Shown here: positions 7,471 to 15,044 of the stretch, one piece after another
How the letters are laid out: the number at the start of each line of letters is the position of its first letter
Numbering within the stretch: position 1 is the first letter of the stretch
Assembly (NCBI GenBank): GCA_026418295.1
Contig: JAOABP010000006.1
Location: 65,024 to 129,023 of the forward strand
Reading direction: 5' to 3'
Length of the DNA stretch: 64,000 bases
Origin: Caldifarciminota bacterium
GTDB lineage: Bacteria > Hydrothermota > Tepidihabitantia > Tepidihabitantales > Tepidihabitantaceae
Made by a program: the position numbers and the translations under genes
Notes under the pieces: model-generated
The model's input: only the letters and a program-made list of their open reading frames with translations
Told to the model about the DNA's origin: nothing
Database searches by the model: none

Positions 7471-8577
7471 TTAATGCCGCCGGACCTTACTGCCGAACTC
7501 CACCAGTTCGCGGAAGCCCTTCGGGTCGAACGCGGAAGCGATTGCGGTTTCGTAGGTAACCTTGCCCGCCCGATACAGCTCTGCCAGATAGGCATCAAAT
7601 GTAATACTGCCTTCTGAGGAGCCGGTCTGAATTGCGGAGTACAGGTGTTCAATTTTGCGTTCGCGGATCAGGTTGCGCACAGCGGGAGTGGCAATCATGA
7701 TTTCATAACAGCCGATTCTGCCCTTGCCTTCCGCCCGCAGGAGCAGACGCTGGGAGAAGACCGCCAGCAGCGAGATTGAGAACTGGATCCGGATCTGGTC
7801 ACGAATTTCCGGCGGGAAGATGTCGATGAAGCGGGTAACCGTTTCCGGGGCATTGGTGGTATGCAGAGTGCCGATCACCAGGTGCCCGGATTCCGCTGCC
7901 CAGATGGTGGCTTCAGCGGTTGCCAGATCACGGATCTCGGCAACGAGAATGACATTCGGGTTGGAACGCAACCCTTTCATAATCGCTTCACGGAAACTGG
8001 ATACATCAACGCCAACTTCGCGCTGGGTTACCAGTCCCTTTTTGTGGTCGTGGACGAATTCGATCGGGTCTTCGATCGTGAGCACATGGCGCGGGCTTTC
8101 CAGAATGTAATCAACAAAGGTTGCCTGCGTGGTGGTTTTACCCATTCCGGTCGGCCCGGTAACGAGGATCAGTCCGTGGGGCCGGTCGAGGAGTGATTTG
8201 ATCCGGGGGATAAGGTGGGTTGGAACAAAGAGCTCTTCAAAGGACAGAATACGGCGGGGGATGAGTCGCAGTGCCAGTCCGAAATAACCCTTCTGCTTGT
8301 AGACCGCAACCCGGAAGCGAGCCATGTTCTTGAAGTTGAGAGCGAAGTCGCCGCCACCGCCGTTGTCAATCTGGGCACGGAGGTGGCGCAAATCCTTGGT
8401 AGCGATGTTCTTGAAGCTCTCGGTTTTGTCCGGGGTCAGGACCGGGCAGTGTTCGATTGGCTGGAGTAACCCGTCGACGCGGAGGGTTGGCGGACGTCCG
8501 ACTGTTAAATGAAGGTCAGAGGCGTTGCGACGAATACACTCGGCCAAGAGTGACTCAAAATATTCTTCGTCAGACAT
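7471..8577 (-). CDS. pilT: Type IV pilus retraction ATPase (PilT/PilU family)
   Basis: 368 residues. PilT-type hexameric ATPase that powers pilus retraction at the inner membrane. The N domain has NASDLHLTVGRPPTLRVDG. Walker A is GPTGMGKTTT (141-150, with Met where Ser is usual), the Asp box TIEDPIEFVH follows, Walker B is NVILVAEIRD, and the His box is GHLVIGTLHTTNA. The C-terminal AVRNLIRERK matches the AIRNLIRE retraction motif of PilT, and the protein ends with TFDAYLAELYRAGKVTYE. It could also be PilU. No other pilus genes are in the window. It has its own leaderless promoter and converges with the valS operon. Confidence 0.9.
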   Translation of the reverse strand: MSDEEYFESLLAECIRRNASDLHLTVGRPPTLRVDGLLQPIEHCPVLTPDKTESFKNIATKDLRHLRAQIDNGGGGDFALNFKNMARFRVAVYKQKGYFGLALRLIPRRILSFEELFVPTHLIPRIKSLLDRPHGLILVTGPTGMGKTTTQATFVDYILESPRHVLTIEDPIEFVHDHKKGLVTQREVGVDVSSFREAIMKGLRSNPNVILVAEIRDLATAEATIWAAESGHLVIGTLHTTNAPETVTRFIDIFPPEIRDQIRIQFSISLLAVFSQRLLLRAEGKGRIGCYEIMIATPAVRNLIRERKIEHLYSAIQTGSSEGSITFDAYLAELYRAGKVTYETAIASAFDPKGFRELVEFGSKVRRH

Positions 8578-8585
8578 CAGTTTGT

Positions 8586-8613
8586 ATTATAACCCCCGGT
8601 TTTATGCTGTCAA
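8586..8613 (-). promoter_or_regulatory. Leaderless promoter of pilT
   Basis: Reverse strand TTGACA (8613-8608), 16 bp, TATAAT (8591-8586), both perfect consensus. The predicted transcription start at 8579 leaves a 2-nt leader before the ATG at 8577. Confidence 0.85.
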
Positions 8614-8638
8614 GCGGTTCAGGTCCTGATGTTGGGGT

Positions 8639-10762
8639 TCAGATGCCGGAAATCAGCCCGGTCAGTTTGAAGCCCAGTGACCAGCGGAAGGCAAGACGGT
8701 TTTCTCCGGGTTCAGGGGCGCTTTTCCAGAAGGGAAAGTCAGCATAGAGAGGTCCGAGTTTCAGCCTGATACCGGCATCAAAGACCGGTTTCAGTGACCG
8801 CAGCTGGAGTGTGTCGGCGACATTGCCGAAATCGATGAAGGGCTGAATTGCGGAAAGGGGAAAGCGCCATGCGGTCCGGGGCAGGAGGTGGATGTTCACA
8901 CCCCAGCCAAACCTGCCGGAGCGGTAAAGTCCATAATATCCCCGGCAGTTGGCATCACCGTCATAGTGCCAGTGTTCCTGGCCGGATGCCATACCTTCAT
9001 AAGCCCAGGAGACCGGTTCTTCCGGAGTGTAGCTCAGCCCGCCGGAGAGATAGAATTTTTCCTGCAGCGGAACCAAACCGGCAACAGCACCCGCAAAGAT
9101 GCGGATTGAAACGGGCAGAAGATTTGCCGGGGTGATGGTGATGTTTTCCACCAGACTCGCTCTGGTGTATGTGTATTGAGAAAGGAGCGGTTTCAGGCCC
9201 TGTGCGCATGTCAGTTCGTGCTGAACCGCAAGCACCGGCGTTTTGTGCGTGCGATAGAGCCGGGATCTGATTTCGGCAATCCGCGCCCGGTTCCAGGCAC
9301 GCGGGTCTCTGCCGGTGGTGTCCAGGAGCTCATAGAGACGATAGCCGAGTTGAATTTCGTTGCGGGGCAGGCGGAAGGGTCTGCTGAATTCCGATGTCAG
9401 GTAGAGCTTGATACCCCGATCGCGAAAGGAGTTGTCGCCCGCAAGGTAGAGCCGGAGCCGGACCGGATAAAACAAAAGCGGTGTCTGGTAGCTGATGCCG
9501 GTGTGCCAGTCCGATTTTTTCGAGGCGTAATTCTGAATCAGAGTCCAGTTATGGGCGCCCCGCACCGGACCGGCATCAATGAATCTGCGTCCCTGGAACC
9601 AGATACCGGGCTGAAACCCCCGGTAGTTGTCATACCAGAACCAGGGTCCGTAAAACAGCTGGTAGGCTTCAAAATCGGGCAGAGCAAAAAGGAATCCGGT
9701 TCTGAGCTGACGGGGACAGATGTTGTTCCAGCGGTCCGGTTCCAGAACTGATGTGTCCGGATCCAGAATCATCCGGCGGACTTTTTTTACAGCGGGAATT
9801 GAAATGGTTGCTGAGTGGTTCAGCAGGACGGTGTCAATCCGGACCGTCCGGTCGGTAAATTCCGTTTTTATCCGGACCGGCAGGTTCAGCGGATAGCGGG
9901 CAGAGAGGTCAATATGCAGGTTCTGCCCCTGATGGCGCAGACGGCAAATTTTCAGATCGTTTCTCCCGTCCTGTTTAAAGAGCGTATTGATCAGGACTTC
10001 CTGTTTCGGTCCCGCGATTGCGGTCAGACAGGCAAGAAAGGCGGGCAGTCCGGCAGAACCGGTATTATTCAAGTAACGCTGACGGAACTGACGGATGGTG
10101 GAATCCATCACAGCGGTGCCCAGCCTTTTTTCCAGTGCCTTCAAAAGCAGGGCGGTCTGAGCGCGGAGGACCGCATCGGTGAGAAACGGTCCCGTATCGG
10201 GCTGAGGTTCGGTAACAGGAAAGGTGAGGTTGTTGGTGGCGGCAAGGTAATAATAAACCCGGTGGAGGTAGTGTTCTGAGAGACCGGAGATAAAGGCAGA
10301 GACGCCGGGGAGGTCGATGAGATTGCTGGTTCCGTAGACCGTTTCCAGATAACGGTTTGTCGCATAGGCAGGAAGTCCGTATAAAAGCAGGGGGTCAGAG
10401 AATCGCCCGGCAGCAAACCAGTAACGGGCAATCTCCTGTGCCAGCTCACGTTCCAGGAGTCGGGTAAAGGGAACAGGCGGTGAATTAACAGCAATCTGGT
10501 GTCCGCCAGCGCCAGAAGAGTATTCCGGATTATCAGTGATGATAAGCGCGCCCGAAGAATCGGGGGGCGGACCGAACCAGGAGGAAAACAGGCTGCAGAT
10601 GTTCCGGACTTCAGAAGCAATTCTGGGTTCGTCGGGTTTGAGCCGGCTGGAAAGAATTATTTTTATCGGCGGGGCGCAGACAGCTGATGGAAATAACCGG
10701 CTGATGTTTAACCCGGCCAAGAAGATTATAATAACTGGGCGAATCGGGAACTGGTTCTTCAT
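8639..10762 (-). CDS. Outer-membrane barrel protein with inactive M1-peptidase-like domain
   Basis: 707 residues. A signal peptide (hydrophobic about 9-30) leads to an N-terminal domain with LAQEIARYWF (108-117) followed by DPLLLYGLPAYATNRYL. This lines up with the M1 aminopeptidase pattern H-E-x-x-H-x-W-F ... W-L-x-E-G-[FL]-A-x-Y, but both His ligands (Q109, R113) and the downstream Glu ligand are lost. From about residue 330 onward, alternating aromatic strands (FYGPWFWYDNYRGFQPGIWF, many Y/W/R) and a terminal strand LGFKLTGLISGI suggest a beta barrel of the surface-antigen type. The start overlaps the regulator upstream by 4 nt. Function unknown. Confidence 0.55.
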   Translation of the reverse strand: MKNQFPIRPVIIIFLAGLNISRLFPSAVCAPPIKIILSSRLKPDEPRIASEVRNICSLFSSWFGPPPDSSGALIITDNPEYSSGAGGHQIAVNSPPVPFTRLLERELAQEIARYWFAAGRFSDPLLLYGLPAYATNRYLETVYGTSNLIDLPGVSAFISGLSEHYLHRVYYYLAATNNLTFPVTEPQPDTGPFLTDAVLRAQTALLLKALEKRLGTAVMDSTIRQFRQRYLNNTGSAGLPAFLACLTAIAGPKQEVLINTLFKQDGRNDLKICRLRHQGQNLHIDLSARYPLNLPVRIKTEFTDRTVRIDTVLLNHSATISIPAVKKVRRMILDPDTSVLEPDRWNNICPRQLRTGFLFALPDFEAYQLFYGPWFWYDNYRGFQPGIWFQGRRFIDAGPVRGAHNWTLIQNYASKKSDWHTGISYQTPLLFYPVRLRLYLAGDNSFRDRGIKLYLTSEFSRPFRLPRNEIQLGYRLYELLDTTGRDPRAWNRARIAEIRSRLYRTHKTPVLAVQHELTCAQGLKPLLSQYTYTRASLVENITITPANLLPVSIRIFAGAVAGLVPLQEKFYLSGGLSYTPEEPVSWAYEGMASGQEHWHYDGDANCRGYYGLYRSGRFGWGVNIHLLPRTAWRFPLSAIQPFIDFGNVADTLQLRSLKPVFDAGIRLKLGPLYADFPFWKSAPEPGENRLAFRWSLGFKLTGLISGI

Positions 10763-11406
10763 TTACCGGCTTCAAATACCTCAAGGCAGATACTCAACAG
10801 ACGGCGCAGGAGTCCGGGTTCGAGACCCTGGCGGGCAGTGAGCTCTGTCAGATGTTCCAGCTGAGGGTTCGGTGATTCTTTCGGGAAATCTGTCATAATC
10901 AGATGACAGACTGAGCGGATATAGGTGAAGATGGCGCGCCAGCTGGCAGGAGAAATGTTTTGATTTATCAGCTGGTTGCGGGTCCGTTCAAGCGCCTGGT
11001 GCACGAGCTGCCAGAATTTTTCCCGGGAAAGGGCGGAGGCTGGTGTCAGAACTGACAGGGCAGGAGCAGGCACGATAACAGATTCAGAAGCTGAGGGTTT
11101 TGCGGTTAAGATCCTGCCTTCCTGCTGTTCCTCCTGGCCGCCACTTTCCAGCCTGATTTCAGTAATCACATCGGCAATATCCTGCCAGCCGGCATTGCAG
11201 GCATGGAGATATCCGGTTATCGTGCGGAGTGTGGGGTTGGGTACAAGTCCTTTTTCCAGCCTTAAGATATACTTATATCCGTGAGTGGGGTTGAGCCCGA
11301 GGATTTCCGCCAGTTTCATCTGGGAAATACCGGCAGCAAGGCGTAACTCCCTGAGCCTTGAGCCCAGCGCAGCAAGCCCTTCAAGGCGTGATTTTCTTTT
11401 AGCCAT
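10759..11406 (-). CDS. XRE-type helix-turn-helix regulator
   Basis: 215 residues. The N terminus (about 10-75) is a helix-turn-helix of the XRE class: LRELRLAAGISQMKLAEILG, then YKYILRLEKGLVPNPTLRTI, matching S-Q-x-x-L-A-x-x-x-G and the x-x-x-L-E-x-G-x-x-x-P-x-x-x-T-L pattern. The rest is helical with a Pro/Ala/Ser-rich linker near residues 95-125 and no recognised ligand domain. It probably controls itself and the barrel-protein gene that overlaps its stop by 4 nt. The leaderless promoter sits directly after the terminator of the C25-like gene. Confidence 0.8.
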   Translation of the reverse strand: MAKRKSRLEGLAALGSRLRELRLAAGISQMKLAEILGLNPTHGYKYILRLEKGLVPNPTLRTITGYLHACNAGWQDIADVITEIRLESGGQEEQQEGRILTAKPSASESVIVPAPALSVLTPASALSREKFWQLVHQALERTRNQLINQNISPASWRAIFTYIRSVCHLIMTDFPKESPNPQLEHLTELTARQGLEPGLLRRLLSICLEVFEAGK

Positions 11407-11416
11407 TATCTAATTA

Positions 11417-11444
11417 AGAATAGATATAACATGGATAAGGTCAA
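11417..11444 (-). promoter_or_regulatory. Leaderless promoter of the HTH regulator operon
   Basis: Reverse strand TTGACC (11444-11439), 16 bp, TATTCT (11422-11417). The predicted transcription start at 11410 leaves a 4-nt leader before the ATG at 11406. The -35 begins where the T-tract of the upstream terminator ends. Confidence 0.75.
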
Positions 11445-11472
11445 GAAAAAAGGGGTGTCAGCGACACCCCTT
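11445..11472 (-). terminator. Rho-independent terminator of the C25-like gene
   Basis: Reverse strand stem GGGGTGTC, loop GCT, stem GACACCCC, extended by two A-T pairs and followed by a T-run (TTTTTTCT). It sits 18 nt after the stop at 11490. Confidence 0.85.
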
Positions 11473-11489
11473 CAGATGTCGATGCAGTT

Positions 11490-13115
11490 TTATTTCAGTT
11501 TTAACAGTTTGATTGAGGTTCCGGGCGAGATGCTGAGTCGGCAGATGTAGATGCCTGCCGGGCACTTTCTGCCGTAGCGATCGGTGCCATCCCAGTTAAC
11601 TCCGCTGCGGGCATTGGAGATTTCGGTTACCGGCCTGCCGCTTGCGTCGTAGATCATGATTTCAGCGGGGATTTCTGCCGGAGTCCAGAAGAAGCTGGTA
11701 CCGTTGATAAAGGTTGGCGAAGTGGCAGTGAAATTGACGGTTTTTAAAACTGGTGGCTGCTCGGCTACAGCGGTGAGCCGGACCGGAATCAGCGTGTCAT
11801 AGGGATACAGGTTGTGTCCGGTAACCACCAGCCGCAGACTCCCGGTGTCGGGCGGGTTGATGTTGAATACTACCAGTCCGGAGTTGTCGGTGTAGCCGTA
11901 TTCATATACCGTTGTGTCCATTGAGACGCAGACCAGGGCGTTCCTGACCGGCTGACTGTTGAGATCGACCAGAACTGGAAGTTCCTGCTCGCCGGGCGGA
12001 ATCTCTGCCGGGTGCTCCACCTGTGGATGTCTCGGGGTGTCGGTCCAGATGTCCAGTGCCGGATCGCCCAGCAGATTAAAGCCGCGATATTCCGCCACAT
12101 CGGCAAAGGCACGGTAGAGTGAATCCTTTGCCCGGATCATCGCCTTGCCGAGAATGTAAGTGTTTTCCTGAAATACCGCTTTGAAAAATGCCCGTGCGAC
12201 CGCACTCCGTTTGAGCACAGTGATGGTGCTGGAGGCAAGGGAATGGGTGTTACCGAAAAAGGCGACCGCACCCTTCAGGCTGGTGGGTGTTCCTGCCTTA
12301 ATCCAGGCATCACCGACCATGGACTCGCCGGGTGCCAGCGTCATCGTCTCGCAGGTAATGGAAAGAATAATCGGCAGTTTGCTGCCATTGCTGGTCAATG
12401 CCGGATTGACAGCAAATGGTTCATACCAGTTACTGACTCCGGTACCCCGATAAAGCACCATGGCGGTGCCGTTAGTCACCGAATTGACCACATCATTGGC
12501 ATTATTTCCGCGTAAATAGGAGAGCGAGTCACAGCTGACAAAGTTGTTACTGCCGGCAAGGCTGGCAGCAATCCTAATGTCATTCCAGTAGATCGTATCA
12601 TCTGAATCCTGGTTTTCTCTGATGACGGTCGTTAATCTGCGCATCCACAGGCTGTCGGTCAGGTCCGGGTTTTTTTCGTAGGCAAGGGTCTTGAAAACCA
12701 TGACACTGCACTGCCGGGCAGACTTTGCGGGGAATCTGCCGACCGGAATCTCCATATAAAGGTCGCTGTTGATATCACCATAGATATTGTCAGAATAATA
12801 GCCCCACTGCTGCTGAACACGGTAATATCGGGCTGGCAGGGCGTTGGGCGAACCGACCAGAAGAACATATTCGGGCCGGACCGGCCAGTTGTTGTAGGCG
12901 TTGCGGATGTAATTTTTAATTGCATTCGTATCAGCGCCACCGATTTCTGACAGCTTCACCACTTTGCACTGCATTCCTGAGCAGTGCTTCCATTGCGCCA
13001 GTGGTTGAATAACCGGGGCAAGGGCATCAGTGGAAATAATCAGATACCTTGCTCCTTCATCGGCGAAAACCATGACAGCAAGGATCAGGTTGATAAAAAA
13101 CAGGCACTTTTTCAT
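11490..13115 (-). CDS. Exported C25 (gingipain-like) peptidase-fold protein with C-terminal sorting domain
   Basis: 541 residues. A signal peptide (about 1-19) is followed by a C25-type fold: YLIISTDALAPVIQPLAQWK, YVLLVGSPNALPARYY, and SDNIYGDINSDLYMEIPVGR with its D-x-x-Y pattern. The nucleophile region LSITCETMTL keeps the Cys (C255), but the strand that normally carries the catalytic Gly-His-Gly reads LYRGTG (T225 in the His place), so proteolysis is doubtful. The end (about 455-541) is an FlgD-like sorting domain: IMIYDASGRPV ... GVNWDGTDRYGRKCPAGIYICRL. It is likely secreted by a type IX-like route. AAAGGAG precedes the ATG, and its leader is about 31 nt, so it is not leaderless. A strong terminator follows. 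Confidence 0.8.
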   Translation of the reverse strand: MKKCLFFINLILAVMVFADEGARYLIISTDALAPVIQPLAQWKHCSGMQCKVVKLSEIGGADTNAIKNYIRNAYNNWPVRPEYVLLVGSPNALPARYYRVQQQWGYYSDNIYGDINSDLYMEIPVGRFPAKSARQCSVMVFKTLAYEKNPDLTDSLWMRRLTTVIRENQDSDDTIYWNDIRIAASLAGSNNFVSCDSLSYLRGNNANDVVNSVTNGTAMVLYRGTGVSNWYEPFAVNPALTSNGSKLPIILSITCETMTLAPGESMVGDAWIKAGTPTSLKGAVAFFGNTHSLASSTITVLKRSAVARAFFKAVFQENTYILGKAMIRAKDSLYRAFADVAEYRGFNLLGDPALDIWTDTPRHPQVEHPAEIPPGEQELPVLVDLNSQPVRNALVCVSMDTTVYEYGYTDNSGLVVFNINPPDTGSLRLVVTGHNLYPYDTLIPVRLTAVAEQPPVLKTVNFTATSPTFINGTSFFWTPAEIPAEIMIYDASGRPVTEISNARSGVNWDGTDRYGRKCPAGIYICRLSISPGTSIKLLKLK

Positions 13116-13152
13116 TTCGGAACTCCTTTCAACCGAGCCTTGAACATATCAA

Positions 13153-13181
13153 ATTATACTTTCTTGCAAAGCGGGTGTCAA
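13153..13181 (-). promoter_or_regulatory. Promoter of the C25-like gene
   Basis: Reverse strand TTGACA (13181-13176), 17 bp, TATAAT (13158-13153). Transcription should start near 13146, giving a 31-nt leader with an AAAGGAG ribosome site. It is interleaved with the divergent promoter of the DUF2520 operon. Confidence 0.75.
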
Positions 13182-13192
13182 ATCAGTATTAT
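13164..13192 (+). promoter_or_regulatory. Leaderless promoter of the DUF2520 operon
   Basis: TTGCAA (13164-13169), 17 bp, TATTAT (13187-13192). The predicted transcription start at 13199 leaves a 3-nt leader before the ATG at 13202. Because it overlaps the divergent C25 promoter, the two probably exclude each other. Confidence 0.55.
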
Positions 13193-13201
13193 CAGAAGAA
13201 T

Positions 13202-14074
13202 ATGCTGCAAAAGATTCCGGAACGGATGAAAGGTAAGGCCATCGGGTTTTTCGGTGCTGGCAGGGTCGGTGGTGCCCTGCTGTTTCACTGTCTGCGTTCC
13301 GGCTATCGCATCAGCGGTATCTATGATGTCAATCAGCGCCGGTTGCGGAATATTGCCCGGAAACTGAAGGTCAGGACTGCCCGGAAGCCTGAAGAAGTGG
13401 TTCTGGAAAGCGATGTGCTGTTTTTTACCGTTCCGGACCGGGAGATCACGCGGGTTTACCAGCAGGTGAAGAGTAAAATCAGGCCGGGCACAGTTCTGGT
13501 GCACTGTGCCGGTGCATTCGGCAGTGAGCTGTTTGCCGGTGCCGAGGAGCTGGGACTGGAAACCCTTGCTCTGCATCCGGTTCAGACCTTTGTCAGTGAT
13601 GAACAGGCGGTCCGGAGTCTGCCGGGCAGTTACTTTGCCCTGGATGGCAGCGCTGCGGGATTGCGGTTCGGACGAAGTCTGGTGCGGGCGCTGCGGGGCA
13701 GAGGGGTTGTAATTAAAGGGGAGTACCGGCCGCTGTATCATGCGCTGTGCGTATTCAGCTCAAATTTTCTCAATGCCCTTTTTTATGCTGCTGAACAGAT
13801 TGGCAGAAAGATTGATCTTGCCCCGGCAGACACCCGGCGGATTCTGAAACCGCTTGCCCGGGTGACGCTGGAGAATATCCTCAACTATGGTGCCTGTGCC
13901 AGTCTGACCGGACCGGTCCGTCGAGCCGATGAGCGCACAATCCGCATCCATCTCCGGATGCTGAAACGGCATCTGCCGGAAGCAGTTCCGGTATACCGGA
14001 CGCTGACCTCATGGCTCAGGCAGATGCTCAGAGCGGAGGAGGAGAAAAGGCGCGGTGAAAAAAAGGAGGGGTGA
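13202..14074 (+). CDS. Rossmann-fold DUF2520 oxidoreductase-like protein
   Basis: 290 residues from the chosen start. The N-terminal NAD(P)-binding fold shows IGFFGAGRVGGALLFHC (G-x-G-x-x-G), YDVNQRRLRNIARKL and DVLFFTVPDREI. It continues with LVHCAGAF and TLALHPVQTFVS, typical of the DUF2520/F420-NADP reductase-like family. The helical C-terminal half holds LYHALCVFSSNFLNALFYAA and the family's L-x-P-L-x-x-x-x-x-x-N pattern. The substrate is unknown; some relatives act near pantothenate or ketopantoate metabolism. The start ATG at 13202 is chosen because the promoter -10 ends at 13192; an in-frame start at 13175 lies upstream of it. It is the first gene of a four-gene operon. Confidence 0.8.
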   Translation: MLQKIPERMKGKAIGFFGAGRVGGALLFHCLRSGYRISGIYDVNQRRLRNIARKLKVRTARKPEEVVLESDVLFFTVPDREITRVYQQVKSKIRPGTVLVHCAGAFGSELFAGAEELGLETLALHPVQTFVSDEQAVRSLPGSYFALDGSAAGLRFGRSLVRALRGRGVVIKGEYRPLYHALCVFSSNFLNALFYAAEQIGRKIDLAPADTRRILKPLARVTLENILNYGACASLTGPVRRADERTIRIHLRMLKRHLPEAVPVYRTLTSWLRQMLRAEEEKRRGEKKEG

Positions 14075-14075
14075 A

Positions 14076-15044
14076 ATGAGAGGTTCTGTGGCTTTGGCAC
14101 TGCTGGTTGTGGTTACCTCAAACTGTGCGAAGAAGATGCTGCCGCCCAGTCCGGACCGGTTTCCACCCCGGCTGGTGGAGGTGGATGCAAGGAGCCGGGT
14201 GCAGGTGGAGCTGATTTTTGATGAGGATATTGACCCGGCACGGTTTCAGCCGGAAAGCATCAGTATTTCCGGGCTCAGGGTCAGAGGTGTGTCTGCTGGC
14301 AGACAGCGGTCCAGTGTGCTGGTCTGGACCGAACCCCAGCGGTCGGAAAATTATCTGCTCAGGGGTGTAATCTGGGATGCAGCGGGTAATCCATGCCGGT
14401 TCCGCGCCGGCTTCCGGGGGTCAAACCGGATTGACACCATTCCGCCACAGGTAGTTGCAGTTCAGCCGGTACCAGAATCAAAGGGGATGTTCCGGTCGGT
14501 CCGGATTGCGGTCCGGTTCAGCGAACCGGTCGATACTACCGCACCGGTAAATTATCTGATTGTGCCCCGGGTTGCAGAGACGCTGTTTGTCAAGTCATGG
14601 GAGCCGAGCTGGCAGGAGTTCCGGCTGGTCTGCCGGGAGTCGCTCCCCGGCACCGACTTTTATTTTCTGCTTCTGCCCGGAATTCCGGACCTGGAGAATA
14701 ATCCCTGCCGGATGTCAGCCTGGACGACCTGGACTGCAGAAACGGTATTTGCCGGTGTCAGGATTCGGGGGCGGGCATTTTTCAACGGTCAACCGGTCCG
14801 TTCCGGCGTGGTTTTTTTCAACCGGGAGGAGACGCGGGCACTGGCACCAATTCTCGCCGATGGTTCCTTTGCGGTGAGGCTTCGAGCGGGAATCTATTCG
14901 GTATTTGCTGCCGGTGATACCGATTATAACGGCAGGGCAGAGCTTATTTCCCCTGAAGTCCGGTTTAATGCTGAAGGCGAGAGTCTGGAACTGACGCTGT
15001 TGCCGGAAAGTCTGCCCCGGATGATCAATGAGTATCGCCGTTAG
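14076..15044 (+). CDS. Putative lipoprotein with Big_5 (SbsA-like Ig) domains
   Basis: 322 residues. The start ATG at 14076 follows AAGGAGG by 6 nt, which decides against an in-frame start 21 nt upstream. The signal peptide MRGSVALALLVVVTSNCAKK ends in a Cys but with Asn at -1, so lipidation is plausible rather than certain. PPRLVEVDARSRVQVELIFD and later TIPPQVVAVQPVPESKG with IAVRFSEPVDTT are two Ig-like domains of the Big_5 type, in which x-F-[SD]-E-x-[VI]-D is characteristic. A carboxypeptidase-regulatory-like beta domain (RGRAFFNGQPVRSGVVFF) closes the protein. It is probably an envelope protein of unknown role, in the same operon as the VWA protein, whose start overlaps it by 17 nt. Confidence 0.7.
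   Translation: MRGSVALALLVVVTSNCAKKMLPPSPDRFPPRLVEVDARSRVQVELIFDEDIDPARFQPESISISGLRVRGVSAGRQRSSVLVWTEPQRSENYLLRGVIWDAAGNPCRFRAGFRGSNRIDTIPPQVVAVQPVPESKGMFRSVRIAVRFSEPVDTTAPVNYLIVPRVAETLFVKSWEPSWQEFRLVCRESLPGTDFYFLLLPGIPDLENNPCRMSAWTTWTAETVFAGVRIRGRAFFNGQPVRSGVVFFNREETRALAPILADGSFAVRLRAGIYSVFAAGDTDYNGRAELISPEVRFNAEGESLELTLLPESLPRMINEYRR

Noticed and set aside
7455-7490. Terminator between the amidotransferase-like gene and pilT
   Set aside because: A GCGGC/GCCGC pair flanks a T-run, but the T-run is in the loop and the structure overlaps the pilT end.
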